A stretch of DNA of 60,639 bases. It comes from Thermoanaerobaculum sp. (lineage in GTDB: Bacteria > Acidobacteriota > Thermoanaerobaculia > Multivoradales > UBA5704). The DNA lies in the NCBI GenBank assembly GCA_021154885.1, contig JAJKHS010000046.1, positions 1 through 60,639 of the forward strand, written 5' to 3'. The notes beneath the pieces were generated by a model, which saw only the letters and a program-made list of their open reading frames with translations, was not told where the DNA came from and searched no databases. This document shows positions 12,001 to 18,405 of the stretch, piece after piece. Numbering within the stretch: the stretch's first letter is position 1; the number at the start of each line of letters is the position of its first letter. The position numbers and the translations under genes are program-made.

Positions 12001-15000
12001 CGCCGTAGCCGCCCACCCCCAGGTTGGGGATGGAGAAGCGGCCGGAGGAGTCGGTGGTGGCCGTGCGATACCAGTGCTGGTCGTCCGCCGCCAAGTGGAC
12101 GGTGGCGCCCACCACCGGGCCGCCGTCGAAACCCAGGACCTCGCCGGCGATGCCCCCCACGATGCTCGCGTCCTGGAAGTAGAAGTTCTTGTCGACGACC
12201 TGCCCCTCGACGCCGATGGTCACGGCCTCGCTGAGCTTGACTTTCTTGTCGAGGTCGGCGGCGGAGATGTTGCGGGTGCCCGCGAACACGCCCTCCAGGA
12301 CGTAGTGGCCTTGCGGGTCGGTGACCGTCTTGAACGGCGTCCCCTCGGCCCAGACGATGACTCCGAACATGGGCACGTCCGCACCGTTGACCTTCTTGTA
12401 GACGAAGCCCTGGACCACGCCGCGCTGGTCGCGCATCGTGAGGTTGACCTGGTTGACCTGGTCAGGGTGGATGGTGAAGAAGACCTGGACGCCCGACTGG
12501 CCGGTCTGGTTCTCGAAGGTCTCGATCTCGCCGCGGCCGGCTGGCACGGATCCGAAGTCGAAGGTGCCGTCGGTGCCGCTGCGCCGCGTCCCCACCAGGT
12601 TGCCGTCGGTGTAGAGGGCCACGTAGGCACCGGCCACCGTGGTGGCGCCGTCCGGCCGGAAGATGGTGCCCCGCACCGTGCCGTTCGCCACCGGCTGGTC
12701 CGGCCGGCGCAGGATGACGAGGTCGTGCTGGACGACGCTGCCGGCTTCGGGGACCAGGACCGTCTTCACCACGAACCGCCCCTGGCCGTCGCTGGCTGAA
12801 AGGGTGATGGTGCCCACGGCGACGTCGCTCACCGCGTAGTTGCCGTTGGCGTCCGGCTTGACGGAGGTCCCCTCGCGGAACACCGGGCTCTCGGCGATCA
12901 CCCGCGCATTCGCCGGCACCGTGCCATCGTCGTAGGTGACGCGGCCGCGGAGGGTGCCGCGGCCGAGCATCACCACGTTGAGCGTCGCGTGCTGGCCGAC
13001 GAAGCGCACCCGCCCCGTGGCCGTGCCGCTGCGGCCGGTGCCGGCGTCGATCCCCTTGAGCGAGAAGATGTCGCTGCAATCGGTCTGGCGGACATAGTCG
13101 AAGAGGAAGGAGCCGGAGGCGTCGGCGCGCACCACGGCCGTTTTGTGTGTCCGGCAAGACTCCTCGCAGAAGAGGCACCGGTCGCTCTCCCGCAGCTCGA
13201 CCTCGGCGAACGGCACGGGCTTGCCGTCGGGGCCGTAGACCGTGCCTTGCACCAGGGTGCCGGGCATGGCCGTGTTCGGGATACGCACCCGCACGGTGGT
13301 GGAGACCACCTGCTCGCCCAGCGGATTCTTCACTCCCGCCACGGTGAGGTCCTGCGGCGTGTAGGGGCTCAGGGGGTTGTTGAAGACGACCCGCACGATG
13401 CGCGAGTTGCGCATTCCCTTGAAGGGGTTCTGGACGGTGTTGCCCGAGCCGTCCATCACGTCGTCCTCGCCCTGCACCCAGCCGCCGTTGGAGACCTTGT
13501 TGGGAATCGTGAAGTGGCGGGGATCGGCCGGCGACAGGCTGGCCGGGTCGACGTCGGTGGTGAACAGGACCTCGGCGACGTGGCCCGTGGGGTCCACCTC
13601 GGTGTTCAGCACCGCGGCGATGGCCTGGAACGGCCGCCGCTGCAGGGTCTCGACGGTGCCGGGGACCTGGTCGTCCACCGTGCCGTCGCCCTGGGTGTCC
13701 ACCTGCAGGACGAAGGAGGAGTCCGCGGCCCGGAACGCCGCCACGGCGACGCCGCCGGCGGCGAGGGAGACGTTGTCCCAACGCACCAGGCGCAGGCCGC
13801 CGTCCGTCCCCGGCACCAGGACGTGGAGCCCGGCGGAGACGGCCGAGGAGGCGCGAAGGCGGGCCTCGTACCCTCCCGCTTCGGGGACGGTCATCACCGC
13901 CATCTGGGCGCCGGTGCCCAGGGCGTAGAGGTCGGCGAACGGCAGCTCCCGCAGGCGGGTGGCGTCGTTGCCTCCGCCCCGCAGCCGCTGGCCGCCGGTG
14001 CGGCTGGCGATCTCCAGGCTCACTCCCTCACCCGTCGCCAGGGCGCCCTGGAGCGCCGGCAGGTAGCCGGTGGTCCTGGCGAAGCGTTCGAAGGCCTGCG
14101 CCGGAGAGGTGGCCGCGGCCTCGGCCGCGAACACCGCGCCCAGAGAGGCGCCCACCCGGGCTCCCTTCTGCGTCGTCCGCCGCAGCAGGTCCCACTCCCA
14201 GTCGCCGTCCCTGGACCCGTTCCACTCCGCGGCGAGCTCGGCCGCGCTGTCGAACAGGTTCTCGCCGAAAGCCACCTGGCGGCCGGCCTGGGAGAGCTGG
14301 TAGACCCGGCTGTCGACCATCGAGCGCGAGACCCGCGGCAGGTCCGCCCGTAGCAGCGAGGGGGGAGCCGTGGCCAGCGAGAAGCCGAGGCCGATCAGGT
14401 TGAGGGAGTTGCGCACCAGGTCCGGCGGCAGCGAGTCCGTGGCCCGGGGGAGGATGATGGAGGTGGGCGACAGCGGGATGCCGTTCTCCCCCACCCCCAC
14501 CGTCAGCTCGAAGGTGGGCGTGATCTCGCTGGAGCTGCGGGCCGCCGTGGCCACCACCCGGCCCGTGCGCTTCGAGCGCAGGCGGAACTCCAGCAGCTCG
14601 GCGTCGCCGGGGAGGATGGTGACCGTCTGCTCGTTGACCCCCACCACCTCGACCCCGGTCAGCTTGTCGAGGGGGAGCCGGACCTTCAGCAGGTTGGCCG
14701 GCGCCGTGCCGGTGTTGGTGACGGTGAGGAGCAGCGAGTACTCCTCGTCCGTCCGCACCACGTCGGGGTGGGTGATGGTGACGTTGAGGGTGGGATCGCG
14801 GACGATGACGGCGCCCTTGGCCGTGCCGGTGACCCGCCGGAGCTGGCCGTCGGGCAATCCGTGGAGCACCCCTTCGAGGTCGAACTGGACGATGTGCGTC
14901 CCCTCGCGCAGCCCCTCGACCAGCACCTCGGCCTGCCCGGAGGCCTGAGCCACCAGGAAGGTCAGGTCGTCGGCCGTGCCCAGCTTGCCGTCCGGGCCCG

Positions 15001-15982
15001 GCACCCGCACCGGCACCGGCACGCCGAGCGGCGTCGGCGGGTCCGTCTTCGCCTGGCGCAGGCCCGGCGGCAGGGTCACCCGCGCCGTCAGGTCGTGGAT
15101 CTCCAGCCGGTCCCCCGCCGGGGCGCCGTTCTGGGCGATGAGCATCACCGAGAAGAACTGGTGCAGCAGGCTGACGTCGGTGGGGAAGAGGATGACGCCC
15201 GGAATGGGCACCACCTCGCTTTTCGAGCAGTCGCCGTCGGCGGACTCGCAGCCGCCGTTGGACTGGTCGCCTCCGTCCCCGTTGTCGAACGAGAGCTGGA
15301 ACGGCGCCATCCGCGGCGGCTCGAAGTGGGCCGAGGAGGAGTGCCAGGCCGGCGCGTCGAAGTTCGTCAGGCCGTCCCAGAGGATGTACGGGTCCTTGGC
15401 CGGCCCCATGTAGATGACCGGGATGTTGTAGTTGATCGTCTCGCCCGCCACCGCGAAGGCGAAGGTGAAGTTGAAGGCCTGGAAGCTGTCGTCGTTGACG
15501 ACGATGCCGTAGCTGCGGATCTCGTCCAGGGTGAGGGCGCGGGAGGTGACCCTGGTGATCAGCACCTGGGTCACCCGCACCGCCGCCGAGCGCGGCTCGG
15601 CGTAGGCCAGCAGGTCGCTGCCCTGCATCAGGCGGATGTTGTCCAGCCGGTATTCCCCCTCCAGCCGCAGACGGGGGATGCGGAAGGGCTGATTGGGAAC
15701 CGTCTCCAGGACCAGGATGCCGTTGACCTCCGGGCCGGTGAAGTCCGCCACCACCCGCAGGTCCTTGGGCAGCACGCCGCGCTCGACGTCGTACCCTTCG
15801 AGATGGGTGTCGACGATCGTGGGCGTGTCGAAGGGGACGGTCTGGCTCTCGGGAGAGACCGTGAGCCGGCTGCCGGCGATCAGCAGCCGCGCGTTCGCCA
15901 GGTCGGCAGCGCCGGCCAGCCCCGGCGCGAGCAGGGCGAACCCGAGGCCAGCCAGCAGTCGTAGAGATCGCTTCCCGCTCAT
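1..15982 (-). CDS. Giant secreted multi-domain surface protein (3' end beyond window)
   Basis: The frame from ATG at 15982 has no stop to base 1, so the product exceeds 5,327 residues and its C-terminus is outside the window. GGGAG lies 5 nt before the ATG and the first ~26 residues form a signal peptide (KRSLRLLAGLGFALL...AGAA). In order: a beta-rich N-terminal region; a DUF11/CARDB-like stretch near residues 395-460; about 13 carboxypeptidase-regulatory-like units (GxVxxxxGxPVxGAxVxL) from about residue 905 to 2065, bases 13260-9790; two Big_5-type Ig units (SPANNARQVSL) and a Big_9-like unit at 9790-9000; then glycine-rich repeats (GGSHGGRGGNASGG...GGGVVRITAG) to the edge, interrupted by Ig-like segments near 2950-2500 and 1300-800. 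This is probably an adhesin or cell-surface stalk protein. Its function is inferred from domains only. Confidence 0.9.
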   Translation of the reverse strand, partial: MSGKRSLRLLAGLGFALLAPGLAGAADLANARLLIAGSRLTVSPESQTVPFDTPTIVDTHLEGYDVERGVLPKDLRVVADFTGPEVNGILVLETVPNQPFRIPRLRLEGEYRLDNIRLMQGSDLLAYAEPRSAAVRVTQVLITRVTSRALTLDEIRSYGIVVNDDSFQAFNFTFAFAVAGETINYNIPVIYMGPAKDPYILWDGLTNFDAPAWHSSSAHFEPPRMAPFQLSFDNGDGGDQSNGGCESADGDCSKSEVVPIPGVILFPTDVSLLHQFFSVMLIAQNGAPAGDRLEIHDLTARVTLPPGLRQAKTDPPTPLGVPVPVRVPGPDGKLGTADDLTFLVAQASGQAEVLVEGLREGTHIVQFDLEGVLHGLPDGQLRRVTGTAKGAVIVRDPTLNVTITHPDVVRTDEEYSLLLTVTNTGTAPANLLKVRLPLDKLTGVEVVGVNEQTVTILPGDAELLEFRLRSKRTGRVVATAARSSSEITPTFELTVGVGENGIPLSPTSIILPRATDSLPPDLVRNSLNLIGLGFSLATAPPSLLRADLPRVSRSMVDSRVYQLSQAGRQVAFGENLFDSAAELAAEWNGSRDGDWEWDLLRRTTQKGARVGASLGAVFAAEAAATSPAQAFERFARTTGYLPALQGALATGEGVSLEIASRTGGQRLRGGGNDATRLRELPFADLYALGTGAQMAVMTVPEAGGYEARLRASSAVSAGLHVLVPGTDGGLRLVRWDNVSLAAGGVAVAAFRAADSSFVLQVDTQGDGTVDDQVPGTVETLQRRPFQAIAAVLNTEVDPTGHVAEVLFTTDVDPASLSPADPRHFTIPNKVSNGGWVQGEDDVMDGSGNTVQNPFKGMRNSRIVRVVFNNPLSPYTPQDLTVAGVKNPLGEQVVSTTVRVRIPNTAMPGTLVQGTVYGPDGKPVPFAEVELRESDRCLFCEESCRTHKTAVVRADASGSFLFDYVRQTDCSDIFSLKGIDAGTGRSGTATGRVRFVGQHATLNVVMLGRGTLRGRVTYDDGTVPANARVIAESPVFREGTSVKPDANGNYAVSDVAVGTITLSASDGQGRFVVKTVLVPEAGSVVQHDLVILRRPDQPVANGTVRGTIFRPDGATTVAGAYVALYTDGNLVGTRRSGTDGTFDFGSVPAGRGEIETFENQTGQSGVQVFFTIHPDQVNQVNLTMRDQRGVVQGFVYKKVNGADVPMFGVIVWAEGTPFKTVTDPQGHYVLEGVFAGTRNISAADLDKKVKLSEAVTIGVEGQVVDKNFYFQDASIVGGIAGEVLGFDGGPVVGATVHLAADDQHWYRTATTDSSGRFSIPNLGVGGYGVHAFKGAAGGTAGALVRFLGDTPFVSIRFKRGSIHGVVQAENDSGQPVGVTALVTYRTTAVRLELVGLDLEAHTITTQADGSWAIPEALVGPYVITVSNSFYGSKTIRGELVENGESQTQNVLFERNLTGTIKGRVLDQDGVTPVQGAKVELKHPSLANDMLTNADGRFSFELVPPTPWAFPVDVTWENGVVFRKVEAWVRFNQKGQELDLEIVLPKQGSISGRVSDANGQLIAGSVVTLQEGSYPHRTLVVNADADGNFEFHNIFAGTVTLSARAPSLGGLGGKTTVEIKAEGEEVAGVTIFLEPTGKIQGRITNPGDGSPAASAEVQLLRWGGLFDTINADADGKFEFNLLPMAVYDVQALDPRTGRHGRRNGLQLSQNNQVLQGDFELEARGAVDGHLYEPGSTVAIPGATVRLGSSGLVGFSTYSSTGADGFFEFLGIPQGRFDLFSREPGGRRVANGRGEIVSEGQRVSLDLFLERQGTVNGSVLNPLGSPDGVFPNANTVLQQDGLNIGATLESTYEFNGVILGHPFWLETQEIGGPHRGETWGNLTDQGPVRIDVRIHPIGSVVVNVRDSFGNPVNAASIEVINNGFYGWKRLVGDTGTDNSITFQNVGEGGVTAFATNPATGLRGSASAVLTHEGEIVQVNLALENSAQIRGTVVKADGTTAAANALVALQIAGRTLTTFTDDAGVFSLPSVPMGGFLLVFQESFGPGMREIRGSLSTNGQILDLGTVVLDAVSPRVTEITPANGAVDLPLNTQPVVRFSEAMDTARNLVGNVVHIETAAGQWVGANNTWIDGNTAIRIAPYQPLQNFTTYRIKVSAEQLFDVAGRRLDQSVQTSFTTADVLPPVVIEVSPANNARQVSLAAQIRVMFNEPVDLFSLSGTHMVLQDVTAGAGVTTTFQLDTAARTVTVNPVAALIDGHAYQLTLQGVADRVGNAMATPFVTTFFTVDTTPPVISSVLPAEGATFTSGDRMTVSATVVDPAGVASVALSTGRWVLVDSQAPYSWSVPVPVVTAPTDVALQLEAVDAWGNHVAAVRTVHVLPRSNTHPPQVTLGCFARHVVPGAELDLPFHMTDDERIESYKLTVNGTALADVPLADSADVAASAPWTVPATAAAGDVLTLHLEARDFAGNVASAEVAVTVVAGAALKGDLTLTDVYAGQTVFLSKGTVTVNVPLHMGGLILQGVTLKSVAGGAVDLTAGGLVEVACGSGIDVTGLGYAAGGGSHVDGYAPAGVMGSTSPSAGGSHGGRGGNASGGVAGEIYDSVYAPHQAGGGGAAYNNLNVGTAGGGVVRITAGELALAGQIRARGALQPSCHGVGAGGTVAIVAGVVGGAGSIDASGGDTHCPAVTTGGGGRVSIVTGTWNGFDPPSQVKAWGGGTSDGTGTSAAAPGTIYYKKTGDTYGALLIDAGEIGGVDRASLATELPALGSGAATATQVAGADLWLSSSAGFAVKWLGVWVHLYGSGGADLGVFPVAEIDGAGRLRLAGAAGAAGVATWQGEYRFDRMDLRNGAGVQTADPVVGPELVLDGNAEVSGAITAASVRVKSGAVVRPAAGGELRIVTPGRLTIEAGARLDVTGLGYAAGGGSHVDGYAPAGVTASTSRSAGGSHGGRGGNASGGVAGEVYDSVYAPSQSGGGGAAYDSLNVGTAGGGMVHIEAGQVELAGEIRARGALQPSCHGVGAGGTVSIAAGVVSGAGSIDASGGDTHCPNVTTGGGGRVSIVTGTWDGFDPVAQVKAWGGGTNDGTGTSAAAPGTIYYRQASDTYGALLVDSGKVNGTDRVSLTTDLPGLGSGSITATEVAGGDLWVSAGAPFAAKWLGVWVHLLNSGGTDLGVFPVASIDGAGRLRLQGAAAAASPATFKGEYRFDRIDFKSGAGLRATDPIVGPELVLEGNAQVSGAITATNVRVKSGAVVSPASGEELRIVTPGRLTIEAGARLDVTGRGYAAGSGSHLDGYAPAGVTGSASPTAGGSHGGRGGNATGGVAGEVYDSVYAPSQSGGGGAAYNNLNVGTAGGGVVHIEAGQVELAGEIRARGAQAATCYGVGAGGTVSIAAGVVSGAGLIDASGGDTHCPNVTSGGGGRVSIVTGTWDGFDPATQVKAWGGSTSDGSGTSAAAPGTIYYRKTGDTYGALLIDAGEVGSVDRVSLATELPVLGSGTVAAAAVVGGDLWVSASPAFLAKWVGVWMRLRSTGGVDLGAFQVAELDGNGRVRLSGAAAVTGAATYQGEYRFDRVELKNGAGVDAQDPLASADTVFDSGAAMLAGEVTGATAEVLGGATVRPARGSELRLTLTGKLTVASGGLLDVTGKGYAAGGGSHVDGYAPTGVTGSTSPSAGGSHGGRGGNASGGVAGEVYDSVYAPSQSGGGGAAYNNLNIGTAGGGVVRITAGELALAGEIRARGAFQPSCYGVGAGGTVAVVAGVVSGAGLIDASGGDGHCPAVTTGGGGRVSIVTGTWNGFDPASQVKAWGGSPSDGAGTSAASPGTIYYKKTGDTYGALLIDAGEVAGVDRVSLATELPVLGGGAVTATAVSSGDLWVSASPAFLTKWVGAWMRLRNSAGTDLGAFQVAELDGAGRVRLAGAGTVTGAATWQGEYRFDRVELKNGAGVDAQDPLASADTVFDSGAAALAGEVTGATAEVLGGATVRPARGSELRLTLTGKLTVASGGLLDVSGKGYAAGGGSHVDGYAPTGVAGSTSPSAGGSHGGRGGNASGGAAGEVYDSLYTPSLSGGGGAAYNNLNIGTAGGGVVRITAGELALAGEIRARGAFQPSCYGVGAGGTVAIAAGVVSGAGLIDASGGDGHCPAVTTGGGGRVSIVTGTWSGFDPASQVKARGGAPSDGTGTSFAAPGTIFYKQTGDTYGSLLVDQGATTGTAGTTTPPSIGKGIVGAVYAEPGNATALWIEPQDPARKFDLGVVGMWVRVNGVDYSVLAQSDDRRRLLLDRAAVAVTAGQTYVGIYKFDAVIVKGKAVLQFLDGAVVGSSTVASGSTLTLYDLTPPTITVTQPAAGTVFSSGQTVQVAATVTDDRGVSAVTFRLGDQSSTATAAPYTWSVGAPVVDVEGDLPITVEAVDTNDNHATVTRLIHVRPLAPGAAPAVAFSCPTPGVILAPGTGIDLNVAANHDNGIERVEFLQGTTLLATDFQAPFVYHFTVPAGTAEGQVLTITARAKSFTGTTATTTLDLRVVQGNILTADRTLSATDTSLDNTTVVVAAGTLTVTGPHTFRDLVVLDGARVTHPETTATLESKLDLTVQRDLYVSCTGSVDVTGRGFLGSSASGARAYGFGNVQTEGANAGIGGGYGGRGGSYDGSSPVYGSFYDPRDSGAGGGYSGARGRDGGGVVRITATGNAVIDGSVLANGEAGASGAGGAGGSIRLNAAALRGAGSVQAAGSAGGTAGGGSGGRIAFYGAAIDSGLLGRTLAVGGRTSATDPATWGAAGTIFVKPDAQGLGDLILDNAGNASAQYTELPVVGHGVIDAVASNGFTDNEADFHSFLGAAEVAFNGDFNTLYTILDHTHHGTSLTLNVPAPPLSAVVHVGDSYDGIYRFNSVTVRNGAKGIALDRVTTANTPGSGWTESYSPSIQLTSPAAGATYTAGTNFAVTAVPQDVLGIRNVTFQFNGQSSVVAASPYSWTVTAPAVTQATDLVITATATDLSGNRFAATRTIHVQPVVDPNAPVVTLSGCPANGELVTAGAAVTIPFTATDDQAVQSYSLVVDGVTQQTVTVNQATVSASFTWTPPANAAPGQTFTVRIEARDFGGGVGFATLSLAVPSTTPLTGNQNLTSARNGQALVLGAGTFTVQGPLSLASLTLLNGAKVVGLSGQSLNLTVTGALRLQCGALLDMSSLGYLGGQSAGAPGSAPAGFTASASDSGGSHGGIGAIWGNPGPPGEVFGSVYLPRFGGGGGSDKYSGSPGGNGGGTVELSAGSLVLDGQIRALGERKQTTGHGESSGAGGSVLITAAAMSGAGSIDASGGDYQAVSYYGASGGGGRVALYVDTLTGF
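3390..8350 (-). repeat. Five tandem 363/364-codon repeats inside the giant gene
   Basis: The GYAAGGGSHVDGYAP-type motif recurs with anchors at 8330, 7241, 6152, 5060 and 3968, spacings of 1089, 1089, 1092 and 1092 bp. Every spacing is a multiple of three, so the frame is kept. Each unit runs from the Gly-rich segment through an IEAGQVELAGEIRARG-type beta segment, TGTWDGFDP, GTIYYKKTGDTYGALL, and a YRFDR motif before the next Gly-rich segment. The fifth unit ends early, near 3390. Two diverged copies of the Gly-rich segment follow near 2180 and 470. The near-identical DNA suggests recent internal duplication or homogenisation. Confidence 0.92.
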
Positions 15983-16232
15983 GTCTCTCCCGTTCGGTTC
16001 CGAGATGAAGCTCCCCCCTGTCCGCCGGGTCGCCAGCGACCGGACGGTCTACGAGAGGCACGGTCCCCGTTCGGAGGACCCCCGCTTTCTCGGACGTCTT
16101 TGTCAGATGTGTATCAGGGTGTCCCGGGCCGCGTACAGACTTTTGAACAAACTTGCTCTTTTTGACTCCGTTCCGGGCAGGAAAGGGCTGATATCATCTC
16201 CTCACCGGTTCGTCACTCGGGAGAGCAGCGTC
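15983..16232. promoter_or_regulatory. Divergent intergenic region between giant gene and acyl-CoA ligase
   Basis: These 250 bp must hold the promoters of both divergent genes. The right half is AT-richer (16139-16200). It contains TTGACT at about 16172 and TATCAT at about 16192, but the spacing is too long for a standard sigma-70 pair, so no promoter is assigned. No open frame with a ribosome binding site was seen. Confidence 0.4.
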
Positions 16233-18071
16233 ATGAGCGAGACCTCGTTCCGTTCCGTCGTCCATCTGTTCCAGCACCGGGTCGAGTCCTCCGCGGAGCG
16301 CGAGGCCATGTCCGGCCGCCGCGACGGCCAGTGGTACTCCCTCACCTGGCGCGAGGCCGGCCTGCGGGTGCGGGCCGTGGCCTGCGGGCTGCTCAGCCTC
16401 GGGCTCCAGAAGGGGGAGCGGACGGCCATCCTCGCCACCAGCAGCCCGGAGTGGGTGATCGCCGACCTCGGCATCCTCTCGGCGGGCGGCGCGACCTCGA
16501 CCCTCTACACCTCGAACACGGCCGAGGAGAGCGCCTACATCCTGGAGAACTCCGGCGCCCGCTTCTGCTTCGTGGAGAACCCCGTCCAGGAGGCCAAGGT
16601 GCGGGAGGTGAAGGATCAGGTCGGAAGCGTCGAGCATCTGATCCTGATGGACGGCGCCCCCGTGGCCGGCTTGACCTCCGTGGCCAATGACGGCTGGACG
16701 ATCCCGCTCGCCGAGCTCGAGAGCCGCGGGGCGAAGTGGGACGCCGATAATCCCGGCGCTTTCGACCGGGTGGCCTCCTCAGTGGGACCGGAGGACCTCG
16801 CCACCCTCATCTACACCTCGGGTACCACGGGCAGGCCCAAGGGGGTGATGCTCACCCACGACAACTGGGTCTTCGAGGCGGAGACCCTCGACGATCTCAA
16901 TATCCTCGGCCCCGAGGACAAGCAGATGCTCTTCCTCCCCCTCGCCCATTCCTTCGGCAAGGTGCTGGAGGTGGTGTTCATCGCCCTCGGCGTACCCACG
17001 GCCATCGATGGGAACATCGACGACCTGCTGCCGAACCTGGCGGTGGTCAAGCCGACGGTGATGGCCGGCGTCCCCCGGGTGTTCGAGAAGGTCTACAACC
17101 GGGTCGTCACCGGCGCGAAGGAGGGGGGCGCCGTCAAGTACAGGATCTTCCAGTGGGCGCTGGGCGTGGGGGCGCGGGTCTCGGCCGTGCGCCAGCAGCA
17201 GCGGCAGCCCTCGGGCCTCCTGGCCTTCCAGCACCGGCTGGCCGACAAGCTCGTCTACTCCAAGCTCAAGGAGCGGTTCGGCGGCCGCCTCCGTTTCATG
17301 ATCTCGGGCGGCGCCCCCCTGTCGCGGGCCATCGCCGAGTTCTTCCACGCCGCGGACATCCTGATCCTGGACGCCTACGGGCTCACCGAGACCTCCGCCG
17401 GCAGCACCGGCAACCGCGTCGAGAGCTTCAAGTTCGGCACCGTGGGCCGCGCCCTCAAGGGGGTAGAGGTGCGGATCGCCGAGGACGGCGAGATCCTGCT
17501 GCGCGGCCGCAACATCATGCGCGGCTACTACAACCATCCGGAGGCCACCGCCGAGGCCCTGGAGCCGGACGGCTGGTTCCACACCGGCGACGTGGGCCAG
17601 GTCGACGCCGATGGCTTCATCACTATCACCGACCGCAAGAAGGACATCCTGGTCACCGCCGGCGGCAAGAACATCGCGCCCCAGAACGTCGAGAACCAGC
17701 TCAAGGCGAGCTGCCCCTACGTCTCCCAGGTCGTCATGCTGGGTGATCGCCGTCCCTTCTGCGTCGCCCTCATTGCTCTCAACGAGGAGACGGCGGGCAA
17801 GTGGGCCCGTGAGCAAGGCATTGAATACAAGGACTACGCGGACCTCGCCTCCCGTCCCGAGGTGAAGCAGCTCATCCGCGACGCCCTGGAAGCCGTCAAT
17901 GCCAAGCTCGCCTCCTACGAGCGGATCAAGGACTTCCACCTCCTCGACCACGACCTCTCCCAGGCCACGGGCGAGCTGACCCCCAAGATGAGTGTCAAGC
18001 GCAAGGTGGTGGAGCAGCGCCACCGCGAGATCCTGGACGGGTTCTACAAGGACACGATGGCGCGGCTGTAG
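16233..18071 (+). CDS. fadD: Long-chain fatty acid-CoA ligase (AMP-forming)
   Basis: The 612-residue adenylate-forming enzyme activates long-chain fatty acids to acyl-CoA using ATP. The AMP-binding P-loop LIYTSGTTGRPKG is near residues 192-204, DAYGLTETSAGS near 380, GWFHTGDVG near 447, the hinge DRKKDILVTAGGKNIAPQN follows, and the C-terminal lysine is in PKMSVKRK near 583. The ATG at 16233 is chosen because GGGAGAG lies just upstream and family homology begins at VVHLFQHRV. The frame stays open upstream to 15693, but that part resembles nothing. The last 54 bp recur at 23287-23340, and the end also starts the longer repeat seen at 19265. The gene itself is complete and reads as host chromosome. 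Confidence 0.93.
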   Translation: MSETSFRSVVHLFQHRVESSAEREAMSGRRDGQWYSLTWREAGLRVRAVACGLLSLGLQKGERTAILATSSPEWVIADLGILSAGGATSTLYTSNTAEESAYILENSGARFCFVENPVQEAKVREVKDQVGSVEHLILMDGAPVAGLTSVANDGWTIPLAELESRGAKWDADNPGAFDRVASSVGPEDLATLIYTSGTTGRPKGVMLTHDNWVFEAETLDDLNILGPEDKQMLFLPLAHSFGKVLEVVFIALGVPTAIDGNIDDLLPNLAVVKPTVMAGVPRVFEKVYNRVVTGAKEGGAVKYRIFQWALGVGARVSAVRQQQRQPSGLLAFQHRLADKLVYSKLKERFGGRLRFMISGGAPLSRAIAEFFHAADILILDAYGLTETSAGSTGNRVESFKFGTVGRALKGVEVRIAEDGEILLRGRNIMRGYYNHPEATAEALEPDGWFHTGDVGQVDADGFITITDRKKDILVTAGGKNIAPQNVENQLKASCPYVSQVVMLGDRRPFCVALIALNEETAGKWAREQGIEYKDYADLASRPEVKQLIRDALEAVNAKLASYERIKDFHLLDHDLSQATGELTPKMSVKRKVVEQRHREILDGFYKDTMARL

Positions 18072-18072
18072 G
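18019..18072 (+). repeat. 54-bp direct repeat, left copy (3' end of fadD)
   Basis: This copy contains the fadD stop codon. It matches 23287-23340 at 53 of 54 positions; the difference is cacgAtgg here against cacgGtgg there. The pair brackets the accessory genes and looks like an att-type or recombination boundary. No integrase is encoded between them. Confidence 0.85.
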
Positions 18073-18379
18073 GGCCGGTGAGGCCGTGCCCTGTCCTGGC
18101 AGAACCGGCTGGCTGAGAACCTCGCTTGACATGCTCCACCTCCAGGGTCTACATCTTTCTACATGGCGAGCGGACAGACCCAGGTTTCGACCTTCATCTC
18201 CGACAGCACCAAAGACGCGCTCGAGCAGTACGCCGAGGCGCACGGCTTGAAGACGGCGTTCCTCATCGAGGAGGCGCTCCTTCATCACCTGCAGGCGCTG
18301 CGCGAGTTGCCTCTCGACGTGATCATTCCGGCACGGCTGGTCGTGTCGCGCGACAGCGGAAAGGCGATGCGCGAACGTG
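18047..18379 (+). repeat. Long direct repeat, copy A (fadD tail + promoter + antitoxin 5' part)
   Basis: These 333 bp match 19265-19595 (331 bp) closely, with small indels near 18091 and 18110. The unit includes the last codons of fadD, the TTGACA/TACAT promoter and most of the RHH antitoxin gene. Homology stops abruptly inside the antitoxin gene, which gives copy A a different 3' end. Confidence 0.9.
18126..18155 (+). promoter_or_regulatory. Sigma-70 promoter of truncated antitoxin copy, near-leaderless
   Basis: TTGACA at 18126-18131 and TACATC at 18150-18155 are separated by 18 bp. The ATG follows 7 nt after the -10 box, about where transcription should start, and there is no Shine-Dalgarno sequence. 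The same arrangement is conserved at 19342-19371. Confidence 0.6.
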
Positions 18380-18405
18380 AATCCGGCGTGCGTACCCTGG
18401 CGTGA
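18163..18405 (+). CDS. Truncated RHH antitoxin (duplicate of 19379 gene)
   Basis: The first ~72 of 80 residues nearly duplicate the antitoxin at 19379 (TQVSTFISDSTKDALEQYAE, a ribbon-helix-helix pattern). After KAM the sequence diverges to RERESGVRTLA and loses the basic tail of the full copy (TKPRRPTKAMRELFGK). In GNAT toxin-antitoxin pairs the antitoxin tail usually binds the toxin. This product may therefore still bind DNA but not neutralise, or it may be a relic. No toxin follows directly. Confidence 0.6.
   Translation: MASGQTQVSTFISDSTKDALEQYAEAHGLKTAFLIEEALLHHLQALRELPLDVIIPARLVVSRDSGKAMRERESGVRTLA

Noticed and set aside
167-12799. Plus-strand 4,210-codon open frame
   Set aside because: It is Ala/Arg/His-rich without domains or a ribosome binding site, and it is the codon-aligned antisense of the giant minus-strand gene, whose protein reads as clear domains.
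15693-16232. Longer fadD start
   Set aside because: The upstream frame overlaps the giant gene and has no family similarity; ATG at 16233 has a good ribosome binding site.
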